42,159 bases of DNA from NCBI GenBank assembly GCA_020847515.1, contig JADLBW010000044.1, forward strand, positions 1 to 42,159. Reading direction: 5' to 3'. The notes beneath the pieces were generated by a model. That model ran no database searches. It was not told the DNA's origin and worked only from the letters and a program-made list of their open reading frames with translations. Origin of the DNA: Pirellulales bacterium. Lineage in GTDB: Bacteria > Planctomycetota > Planctomycetia > Pirellulales > Lacipirellulaceae. The position numbers and the translations under genes are program-made. Position 1 is the first letter of the stretch. Every line of letters starts with the position of its first letter. Of this stretch, positions 33,004-40,210 are shown one piece after another.

Positions 33004-34287
33004 TTAGCGCTGGTCGATGAACCGGCGGCCCTTGCCTTCGAAGCGGGGCAACGACGCCAGCGGGGCGAGCTGCACCTCGATCCGCAGGCCCAGGCGCAGA
33101 TATAGCTCCTCGGCGATGCGCCGCGGGTCGGCCAGGCGGTCTTCTACTTCGATCGCCAGTTGATCCATAGCGCCGCGTTTCCGCGCGGTGAGGCGGAACT
33201 CGCCGATCTCCGGAAAACCGCGCAGAATCTGCTCGACGGCCGAGGGAAAGACGTTCACGCCGCGGATGATCATCATGTCGTCGGCGCGGCCGAGCACGCC
33301 GCCGTCCAAGAGGACGAAGTTGTTGGCGGGACTGGCATGCCAGAGGGGCCGCACCAGGTCGCCGGTGCGATAGCGGATGACCGGCTGCCCCGCCCTGCCG
33401 AGCGAGGTGAGTACGAGCTGCGCCAGCTCGCCTTCGGCCGCGGGGTGCACGCCGTCGACGGCGAGGAACTCGGCGCTGACTTCGCTCTCGAGTACGTGCA
33501 CGCCGCGCCGCTGGGCGTCGGCGTAGCCCCAGGGACCGACTTCGCTGGCGCCGGCGTGATCGCACAGCCGGGCGCTAAAGGCCGACTCGATTCGCTCTCG
33601 GGTGCTGGGGACGGAGCCGCCCGGTTCGCCGGCGACGATGATTTTTTCGATGGAGGATCGCGCCAAGTCGATCTTGTGCGCGTGGGCCGTTTCGGCCAGG
33701 TGGAGCGCATAGGAGGGGGTGCAGAACAGCGCGGTCGCGGCGGCGCGGTCGACGAGTTCGAGGCGGGCCCGGCTGTTCATGCCGCCGCCCGGTATGACGA
33801 GCGTGCCGCGGGCGGAGAGCGCTGCGTGAGCGCTCCAGAACCCGATAAACGGTCCGAACGAGAAGGCGAGCATGGCTCGGTCTTCCGAAGTGACCTCCGC
33901 GGCGTCGAGGACGTATTGCCAGCAGTCGACCCACCACTGCCAGTCTTCGGCGGTGTCGTAGACGGCCAGCGGTCGGCCGTCGGTGCCGGAGGTCTGGTGG
34001 AAGCGGGCGTATCGCTCCAGCGGCCAGGTGAGGTTGGCGGGGCGGGCCGCGCGGTGCGGCGCGTCGGCCGCACCGGCGATCAATTCTTCCTTCGACGTAA
34101 AGGGAAGCTCGCGGAGCTCGTCGAGCGACCGCAGCGGCCAGCGCACGCCGCGGAGCTTGCGGGCGTAGAACTCGTTCTCCGGCAGAATCCGCGCCGCCAG
34201 CGCGTTCAAGCGCGCAAGCTGATGCGACTGGAGCGCGGCGCGGTCCAATTGCTCGACATGGCGGCGGGTGGCGGCGGCGGGCGACAT
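33004..34287 (-). CDS. PaaK-like phenylacetate-CoA ligase family protein
   Basis: A 427-residue adenylate-forming enzyme related to phenylacetate-CoA ligase. It has the N-terminal LPFTSKEEL region, the nucleotide-binding motif HQTSGTDGRPL at about 97-107 (family: SSGTTGKP), ASEVGPWGYAD, the adenylation core RYRTGDLVRPLW and GRADDMMIIRGVNVFPSAVE, then a C-terminal lid ending in KGRRF. It would activate an aryl or acyl acid to an acyl-adenylate and CoA thioester. No phenylacetate pathway genes are nearby, so the substrate is open. It ends 11 bases after the start of... the next minus-strand gene upstream is the PQQ-type protein, whose stop is 12 bases away, so the two may be co-transcribed. Confidence 0.88.
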   Translation of the reverse strand: MSPAAATRRHVEQLDRAALQSHQLARLNALAARILPENEFYARKLRGVRWPLRSLDELRELPFTSKEELIAGAADAPHRAARPANLTWPLERYARFHQTSGTDGRPLAVYDTAEDWQWWVDCWQYVLDAAEVTSEDRAMLAFSFGPFIGFWSAHAALSARGTLVIPGGGMNSRARLELVDRAAATALFCTPSYALHLAETAHAHKIDLARSSIEKIIVAGEPGGSVPSTRERIESAFSARLCDHAGASEVGPWGYADAQRRGVHVLESEVSAEFLAVDGVHPAAEGELAQLVLTSLGRAGQPVIRYRTGDLVRPLWHASPANNFVLLDGGVLGRADDMMIIRGVNVFPSAVEQILRGFPEIGEFRLTARKRGAMDQLAIEVEDRLADPRRIAEELYLRLGLRIEVQLAPLASLPRFEGKGRRFIDQR

Positions 34288-34298
34288 CGAAGCCTATC

Positions 34299-35672
34299 TT
34301 ACTGCGCCGGCAGGCAGGCGAGGCCGCTTTCAGTCCGCAGATACATGCGCCCCTGATGAACGGCCGGCGTGGCGTGCGAGGCTTCGCCCAAGGAGGAGCG
34401 TCCGAGGAGTCGGAACTCGTCGGCGGCGGCAAGCGCGACGACTTCGCCGTCGGCGGCGATCGCGTACAGCTTGTCGCCGGCGATTACAGGCGAGCCGAAG
34501 TAGTTGCCGCCGACCCTCTCCGACCAGCGGACCTGGCCGGTGGGCAGATCGCAGCAGGTGACGACGCCGCGATCGCTCCATACGAACAGCAGCTTGTCGG
34601 CGGCGACGGGCGTGGGGACCTGCGGCAGGCTTTTGCGAAGCTCGTAGGCGACCTCGGGCGCGCCGCCGGCGGCTGCGGCGGGCTTGACCGCGGCAAAGCT
34701 CTTGCCGTTGCCGCCCTCGCCGCTGGCGGCCAAGACCAGACCGCCGGCGACTAGCGGCGAGGCGACGCAGCGAACGGGAAACGCCTGGGGCCATTGCCAC
34801 AGCAGCTTGCCGTCGCGCGGCGAGAGCGCGGCCATGCCCTCGGCGGTGCTGCAGAGGATCAACTGGCGGGAGCCGTCGGCGGAGGGCGCCAGCGCCGGCG
34901 TCGCGTACGAGGGCGTGCCGCTGGCGCGCTCGCGGCGCCACCGCTGGTCGCCGGTAAGGGCGTCGAAGGCGACAACGAAGCTGGGGCCGGTATTGTCGCA
35001 GGCGAGGATGACCAAACCCTCGGTCACAATCGGAGAGATTCCGAAGCCGTGGTTATTGTCGATCGGCCCCAGGTCGCGGCGCCACAATTCTTCGCCCGCG
35101 TGCGACAACGCCGCGATCTGGAGCGACTCCGGCGAGGCCCAGGCGACGTATAGGCCGTGTTCGTCGGCCGCGGGGCTGCTGGAGGCATAGCTGTTGGCCG
35201 GGTGCATGGCGTGCGGGGTCGAGGGATAACGGCGGGTCCACCGCTGGTCGCCGGAGGCGGAGTCGAGCGCGATGACGATCAGTTCCCCCGTGGCCTGGTC
35301 GCCGGCGGTGACAAACAGGCAATCGCCCCAGGCGACCGGGCTGCTGTGCCCCTTGCCCGGAAGGGCGGCCTTCCAGGCGTAATCGTCGTCGCTCCAGGCG
35401 GCGGGAAAGCTGCTCTGGCGGGCCAGCCCGCTGCCGTTGGGGCCGCGGAAGCGGGACCAGTTGTCGTCGGCGAGGGCGGTGGTCGCGAAGATAGCAGACA
35501 GCAGCAGGAGCAACGCCCGCGGGGCGTAGTGTGTTGGCGGCGAGCCGATGATAGGCAGTGCGCGGCGGGCGCCGGTTAGAGCTTCGTAATGCGACGGTTC
35601 GCAGGCCGGAATCGGCGTCAGAGACGCCTCCCAGGAAGCGTTCATCGCAGGCGCCTCGCACAGCTTGTTCAT
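34299..35672 (-). CDS. PQQ-like beta-propeller repeat protein, secreted
   Basis: A protein of up to 457 residues. A hydrophobic export segment (APRALLLLLSAIFATTALA) lies at about residues 50-68, followed by NWSRFRGPNGSGLA, which marks the mature start of many planctomycete outer-membrane-assembly (BamB-like) PQQ propellers. At least five WD/PQQ-type blades follow, with repeats such as ALDSASGDQRWTRRYPS, AFDALTGDQRWRRE, LSPRDGKLLWQWPQ and CDLPTGQVRWSERV. The 48 residues before the signal are unusual, so the true start may be an unrecognised codon nearer the signal peptide. The molecular role is unknown; PQQ-dependent catalysis is not implied. Confidence 0.85.
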   Translation of the reverse strand: MNKLCEAPAMNASWEASLTPIPACEPSHYEALTGARRALPIIGSPPTHYAPRALLLLLSAIFATTALADDNWSRFRGPNGSGLARQSSFPAAWSDDDYAWKAALPGKGHSSPVAWGDCLFVTAGDQATGELIVIALDSASGDQRWTRRYPSTPHAMHPANSYASSSPAADEHGLYVAWASPESLQIAALSHAGEELWRRDLGPIDNNHGFGISPIVTEGLVILACDNTGPSFVVAFDALTGDQRWRRERASGTPSYATPALAPSADGSRQLILCSTAEGMAALSPRDGKLLWQWPQAFPVRCVASPLVAGGLVLAASGEGGNGKSFAAVKPAAAAGGAPEVAYELRKSLPQVPTPVAADKLLFVWSDRGVVTCCDLPTGQVRWSERVGGNYFGSPVIAGDKLYAIAADGEVVALAAADEFRLLGRSSLGEASHATPAVHQGRMYLRTESGLACLPAQ

Positions 35673-35735
35673 GGCCGCGACTCCCTTAGTTTCTTCAAGC
35701 CGCGCTCACGCACGCGGAGCGGGCGCAGTGGCGAC

Positions 35736-37583
35736 TCAGCGCTCGATGCCATAGAGCTCGATTTTTCGATACAACGTTGCGCGGCCGATGGCGAGCAGTT
35801 TGGCGGCCTCGGGGACGTTGCCGTCGGTTCGCCGCAGGGCCTCGCGGATCAGCTTTTTCTCCCAGAGGTCGATTTCGAGCGAATCGAGCGAGTCGCCGCC
35901 CGAATCGCGCAGCCCGAGGTCGTGGGGGAGGATTTCGTCGGCGTCGGCCAGGACCACGGCGCTGTCGATCACGTTGCGAAGCTGCCGCACGTTGCCCGGC
36001 CAGCGGTAATGCAGCAGTTTGGCGCGGGCCGCCTCGCTGATCTTAAGGCTCGGCCGGCCGCGCTCGCGGCGGAAGTGATCGAGGAAGAAATCGACCAGCC
36101 GGGCGACGTCTTCGCCACGATCTCGCAAGGGGGGAATGTACAGCTCGAAGACGCTGAGGCGGTAATAGAGGTCCTCGCGGAACTTTCGCTCGCGCACATA
36201 CTGCTGCAGGTCTTGATTGGTGGCGGCGATGACGCGGACGTCGACGCTGATCTCCTGCGTGCCGCCCACCGGCAGGAACGGGTGTCCTTCCAGGATCCGC
36301 AGCAGCTTCGCCTGGCCTTCCAGCGGCAATTCGCCGACTTCATCGAGGAAGAGCGTCCCCAGATCGGCCTGCTGGAAGTAGCCGATGTGGTCGCGATCGG
36401 CGCTGGTGAACGCCCCGGCCTTATGGCCGAAGAGCTGGCTTTCCATCAGGTCGGCGGGAATCGCCGCGCAGTTGACGGAGATCATCGGCCGATCGGCGCG
36501 ATGGCTGCCGCGGTGGATCGCGCGGGCGACCAGCTCTTTGCCGGAGCCGCTTTCGCCGCGGACCAGTACGCAGCCCGGAGCGCGGCTGACGCGATCGATC
36601 TTTCCTTTGAGTTGCAGCATCGGCTTGCTTTGGCCGATCAGTTCGTCGTAGCCGGGCGAGGCGCGGACGAGGCGTTTGAAGTCGCTTTGCAGCGAGATGT
36701 GGGCCCGGGCCCGTACCAGGGCGATGACGACCAGGTTCGCCACGGCGATGATGAAGTCGAATTCCGATTGGCGGAACCGGCCGTCTTCGAGGTACACATG
36801 GACGGCGCCGACGGTCTGGCGCTCGCCGTCGCGGCTCTTGCGGACCAGCGGAGCGCAAACCGCGTCGGCAAAGTGTTCGACCTTTTTGGCCTCGGCGCCG
36901 GGGGCCTGATTGGCCACCCATACGGCGTGGCCCTGGCTGAGGACCAGCTCGGTGAGGTTCTTGTTGAGCGTCACCCGATCGGCGGCGCCGCTGGGGATGA
37001 CCAGCTTGGGGCGCAGCCTGTCTTCGTCGTCGACCCACAGAAAGCCCACCACGGCGGCCTGCGTGCGGGCCTTGAGCAGCTCGAGCGAGACGCGCACGAC
37101 CTCGTCGGGATCGTCGCAACCCAAGAGGCGGATGGAAAGCTGGTACAGCAGCATCAGCTCCTGCACCTGCTCGGGCGTGGGTAGGGCGGCCAGCACCTCT
37201 TCATTGCTCTGGCGGACGGCGATCGGCAGGTCCTGCACGATCGTCTGGGTTTGGCCGACGTCGTCTCCCTGGGCGGTGGCCGGATCGTTGGAAAGGTGAA
37301 ACTCGAACTCATGGGCGCCGAGCCGAATCAGGTGGCCGTCGTCGAGGGCGGCGTCGCTCGTCTTTTGCCCGTTGACCAGCGTGCCGTTGCGGCTGTCGTG
37401 GTCGCGCACGACCCAGCGGTCGCCCTCTTCGCGCAGCAGGCTGGCGTGCACCCGCGAGCAGAGGGGGTCGGGCAGCGTGATGTGGCAGTCGGTCCCCCGA
37501 CCCAGCAGCGTCTCGCGCGAGGGGTCGAGCGGAAAATTCGTGCCGGATCGCTTGCCAGTGAGGATGGTGAGATAGGCGTACAC
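35736..37583 (-). CDS. Sigma54-dependent transcriptional activator with FHA and GAF domains
   Basis: A 615-residue regulator starting at GTG 37581-37583 (VYAYLTILTGKRSGTNF), the usual start of the FHA domain; the frame is open to 37763 but the extra codons look like noise. FHA: GRGTDCHITL, CSRVHASLL, SRNGTLVNG (about 10-100). GAF: about 135-295. AAA+ sigma54-interaction domain with Walker A GESGSGKE at 343-350, the sigma54-contacting loop at 390-395 reading GAFTSA instead of GAFTGA, Walker B TLFLDE near 410, and the arginine region YYRLSVFELYIPPLRDR. The C-terminus is a Fis-type HTH (NVPEAAKLLAIGRATLYRKI). FHA domains bind phosphothreonine, so control by a Ser/Thr kinase, possibly the one at 3342, is inferred. 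Confidence 0.92.
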   Translation of the reverse strand: MYAYLTILTGKRSGTNFPLDPSRETLLGRGTDCHITLPDPLCSRVHASLLREEGDRWVVRDHDSRNGTLVNGQKTSDAALDDGHLIRLGAHEFEFHLSNDPATAQGDDVGQTQTIVQDLPIAVRQSNEEVLAALPTPEQVQELMLLYQLSIRLLGCDDPDEVVRVSLELLKARTQAAVVGFLWVDDEDRLRPKLVIPSGAADRVTLNKNLTELVLSQGHAVWVANQAPGAEAKKVEHFADAVCAPLVRKSRDGERQTVGAVHVYLEDGRFRQSEFDFIIAVANLVVIALVRARAHISLQSDFKRLVRASPGYDELIGQSKPMLQLKGKIDRVSRAPGCVLVRGESGSGKELVARAIHRGSHRADRPMISVNCAAIPADLMESQLFGHKAGAFTSADRDHIGYFQQADLGTLFLDEVGELPLEGQAKLLRILEGHPFLPVGGTQEISVDVRVIAATNQDLQQYVRERKFREDLYYRLSVFELYIPPLRDRGEDVARLVDFFLDHFRRERGRPSLKISEAARAKLLHYRWPGNVRQLRNVIDSAVVLADADEILPHDLGLRDSGGDSLDSLEIDLWEKKLIREALRRTDGNVPEAAKLLAIGRATLYRKIELYGIER

Positions 37584-38013
37584 AGACGCGCCCCAAGAGA
37601 CTACGGCGAACCAGCAACGTACGGCCACGGTCAATCGTAACGAACGGCGCAGCCATTGAAAACGCAGGCGGCGGCATGGCGGCGAGGCAAGACAAAAGCG
37701 GCCGTCCCCCGTTGGCGCCGGTGCCCGATGCCGCCGCAGCAGACGTCGCCCGGCGACAAGCAATAGCGGCCAGCGCCAAATCGGGGTGTGGCGGGCCGCC
37801 GCGCCAGTTCCACCTACAGGGCGGATCGATTGTTCACACCGGCTTGAGCGCCATCGGCGCGGCGGGCTGCTGTCCCGCTCATTGTTTGCCGGAATCGAAG
37901 CTTAGCCGCGCGGACGCGGCCATGGCATACACGGGCTTCCGAGTGAAGAATCGATTGGCCCGTTGGCCCGATTAGCCCGTTGGGCTTTGGCCCTGGTTCG
38001 CCCTGAGCGCGCC
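37584..38013. other. Gene-free stretch before tRNA-Pro
   Basis: Upstream of the activator's GTG there is no further gene before the tRNA. The stretch contains a run of gcccgttgg-type repeats at about 37958-37984, including the small hairpin agccc-gtt-gggct at 37974-37986. No other signal is recognised. Confidence 0.4.
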
Positions 38014-38042
38014 TTGCCGCAAGCGGCAGCTTGGGGTAAACT
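38014..38042 (+). promoter_or_regulatory. Promoter for tRNA-Pro
   Basis: TTGCCG (38014-38019) and TAAACT (38037-38042) are separated by exactly 17 bases, a good sigma70-type promoter, and lie 44 bases upstream of the tRNA 5' end. Confidence 0.55.
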
Positions 38043-38085
38043 TAGCCATTTGCCGCCGGCGTGCTACAGGCGGCCAGAGTGCGAT

Positions 38086-38160
38086 CGGGGTGTAGCTCAG
38101 CTTGGCTAGAGCGCTACGTTCGGGACGTAGAGGCCGGAGGTTCAAATCCTCTCACCCCGA
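38086..38160 (+). tRNA. tRNA-Pro(CGG)
   Basis: Cloverleaf read from sequence: acceptor stem cggggtg/caccccg with discriminator A at 38160, D-arm with agctcagcttggct, anticodon stem ctacg/cgtag with loop ttcggga (anticodon CGG, decoding CCG proline codons), and T-arm with ggttcaaatcc. The 3' CCA is not encoded. The 3' end of this gene overlaps, on the other strand, the last codons of the serine recombinase, so it is the likely target of the element that begins here. Confidence 0.96.
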
Positions 38161-39641
38161 CTATTCTCTATTTTGAGCCGTTCGGCGAAAGCGTCGAACG
38201 GCTTTCTCTTTGTGGCGTTGAGAGTTACGTCGCTCAAAGCACGGTTCAAACAAACCGCGGCGAGTATATCGCGCCGAACGGCATTGTTTGAACCGCGCCA
38301 GAGTTCCGCCGCGTTTTGCGTCCAGTCGAAGAGCGCCAGGGCCGAATCGGCCCGACCTGGGTCGATATCACCCAGTTGGGCCAAAGCCTCGTCCGCCTTA
38401 GCCGCCTCAGAATTGAGTTCGTTCGACTTGGCGTTATAGACGACCTCCTCCACGGTGCCCGCGAGGTAGGCGTTGAGAAGGCGGTTCTGCATGGCCGCCA
38501 ATTCCGTCTTCCGCTTGGCAAGGGCAACGGACTGTCGCCGGCGATACGAGGTCAGGTCGCTGACGGCGGCACGAAGTTCCTTTCGGAACCAATCGGCGAT
38601 ATCCGGGGAGGCCATCCGCATGCTCGCCAAGTCGTCGATGATCGCTTGCTCGAGGTCGGACGCCTTCCACCGAACTCGGGGGTGGTCTGGGCCGGGATGG
38701 TTGTTGGCGCATCGATAGTAAAGATGCTCGCGAGTGCCTCCGCCCCGGAGCTTGCGAAGGATGCGTTCGCCGGTAATCGACTGCCCGCAATACGCACAGC
38801 AGAATAGACCGCCTGCAAGCGGATGCTCGGGTTTCCCTGTCCTTCGATTCTTGCCGGTCAGAATATCTTGGCAGGTGTCGAAAGTGGCGCGATCGACGAT
38901 CCGGCGTTGTTTGCCTGGGAATACCTGTTTATTGCGTCGAAGCTCACCAATATAAAAACGGTTGTTGAGAATGTACGACAAGGCCGTGCGGTTGAACCGC
39001 CGCTGACTCTTTCGGAACTCATGTCCTTCCTGCTCAAGCTGATCCGCAAGAGAACTGAACGTGTATCCGCCCGTTGAGTAAAGCTCAAAGATGCGAGTCA
39101 CCGTTCGCGACTTCTCAGGATGCAGTTGAACGGGTTCGTCGCGATCCTCGACGTTTACATATCCGAAGGGAGCGAGCCCCGTCGGCCAGCCTTGTCGCAC
39201 CTTCTCGTCGAGCCCCTTCAATACCTCCGATCGCAGATTGTCGCTGTAATACTGGGCGACTGCGGCCATCACGTTGAACGATAACGCGCCCGCGGCGCCG
39301 GGGCCGAACTGATTGTCGACGAACGCCAGTTGTACCCCACTAGAGTCCTCCAATTCCTGTAGGCGAACCGCGTCTCGCATATTGCGGCAGACTCGATCGA
39401 GCTTGTGGCTGAGGATCGCCTTGATCTTCTCTCGCTTAGCGTTGGCCTTCACCCACGTCATCATCTGATTGAATGCCACCCGCTCCGCGCCCCGCTTGGC
39501 GGACTCGGCGACGACGAACTCTCGGGCGACATGCCAACCATTCGCTTTGGCTCGATCACGGTTGAAACGAAGCTGTGCGTCGATCGAGTATCCTTCTCGC
39601 TGCTCGCGGGAAGATACCCGCGCCCAGATCACGACATTCAT
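38142..39641 (-). CDS. Large serine recombinase (site-specific integrase)
   Basis: A 499-residue large serine recombinase. The resolvase-type catalytic domain has S10 in IWARVSSREQREGYSIDAQ and the KLDRVCRN region. The recombinase domain lies at about 155-265 (LAPFGYVNVEDRDEPVQLHP, FNRTALSYILNNRFYIGELR). A zinc ribbon has C282, C285 and C311, with C281 adjacent. A coiled-coil segment follows (about 375-445, RRQSVALAKRKTELAAMQNR). It would catalyse integration and excision through a phosphoserine intermediate. Its last six codons and stop (TGA at 38142-38144) lie inside the antisense strand of tRNA-Pro. The start codon overlaps the stop of the small gene before it (ATGA at 39638-39641), indicating translational coupling. 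Confidence 0.95.
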   Translation of the reverse strand: MNVVIWARVSSREQREGYSIDAQLRFNRDRAKANGWHVAREFVVAESAKRGAERVAFNQMMTWVKANAKREKIKAILSHKLDRVCRNMRDAVRLQELEDSSGVQLAFVDNQFGPGAAGALSFNVMAAVAQYYSDNLRSEVLKGLDEKVRQGWPTGLAPFGYVNVEDRDEPVQLHPEKSRTVTRIFELYSTGGYTFSSLADQLEQEGHEFRKSQRRFNRTALSYILNNRFYIGELRRNKQVFPGKQRRIVDRATFDTCQDILTGKNRRTGKPEHPLAGGLFCCAYCGQSITGERILRKLRGGGTREHLYYRCANNHPGPDHPRVRWKASDLEQAIIDDLASMRMASPDIADWFRKELRAAVSDLTSYRRRQSVALAKRKTELAAMQNRLLNAYLAGTVEEVVYNAKSNELNSEAAKADEALAQLGDIDPGRADSALALFDWTQNAAELWRGSNNAVRRDILAAVCLNRALSDVTLNATKRKPFDAFAERLKIENSRGERI

Positions 39642-39868
39642 GACTCGTTGTTCTCCTCTGCGCGAAATAGAACCTCCGCGAGCCGACGGACGTTCATCAA
39701 AATCTCAACAGCCTCGTCTGGGCTAATCACGCGGCCATAAGCTTTCGACCAGACGCGACGTGCTTCGGCGATCCGCTCGTCCGACAACCACTCCGTGGAC
39801 ACCGGACGCATCACGGCCGATCCGGGCTCAGGACCATGTTGCTCGGCTTTGGCAGGAAATCCAGCCAT
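39638..39868 (-). CDS. Small protein coupled to the serine recombinase
   Basis: A short protein whose conserved-looking part reads STEWLSDERIAEARRVWSKA, YGRVISPDEAVEILMNV and RRLAEVLF, a helical, possibly DNA-binding or recombinase-partner domain. Its TGA overlaps the recombinase ATG by four bases. Planctomycete serine recombinase genes are often preceded by a gene of this type, to my knowledge unnamed; a recombination directionality factor is one possibility. Start is uncertain: ATG 39868 (76 aa) is given, ATG 39811 (57 aa) begins closer to the conserved part, and the frame is open to 40009. None has a clear ribosome site. Confidence 0.65.
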   Translation of the reverse strand: MAGFPAKAEQHGPEPGSAVMRPVSTEWLSDERIAEARRVWSKAYGRVISPDEAVEILMNVRRLAEVLFRAEENNES

Positions 39869-39989
39869 TGAAGAGGAGGAATGCACGCAAGTTGTCCCCA
39901 AGGTATGGCCAGGACGCCACAGTCGTTCCCAGCCTTCTACCGCTGGCTCCAATTCTCCGCGCCGATTGCGGACACGTCTCTGCTGAAAA

Positions 39990-40074
39990 GCATGCGCAGC
40001 GGAACTCATATGCGGCGCATGTCTGCGAATGCCCGCGCATCATTCGCGCATGTTTGGCGCACATGCGGCGCATG
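39990..40074. repeat. Palindromic ATGCGGCGCAT repeat cluster in the island's divergent gap
   Basis: ATGCGGCGCATG occurs at 40010-40021 and again at 40063-40074; each core is an odd palindrome (ATGCG-G-CGCAT). Related words lie at 39990-39997 (gcatgcgc) and 40034-40052 (cgcgcat, cattcgcgcatg). The cluster lies between the minus-strand recombinase genes and the plus-strand primase gene. Such a place suits an operator for a regulator of both, or iterons of a replication origin. A TTGACA at 40125-40130 has no good -10 partner. Confidence 0.55.
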
Positions 40075-40210
40075 CGACTTTCCGTGTCCTTGTTCCACTG
40101 CTGCACACACCTCGTAGCATTGAGTTGACAGGACACGCGACCGAGGTGGTTTTCTTCCGGCCAGCAATGATGCCAGCCTCATCGGTCGCCGCTATGCGGA
40201 GCAGTGTCGC

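Noticed and set aside
35589-37184. A 531-codon plus-strand frame opposite the sigma54 activator
   Set aside because: It is antisense to a well-supported gene with all catalytic motifs; composition is typical of a shadow frame.
39828-40136. A 102-codon minus-strand frame with several cysteines in the island gap
   Set aside because: It overlaps the palindromic repeat cluster and the upstream part of the coupled small gene, with no start signal and no recognisable motif.
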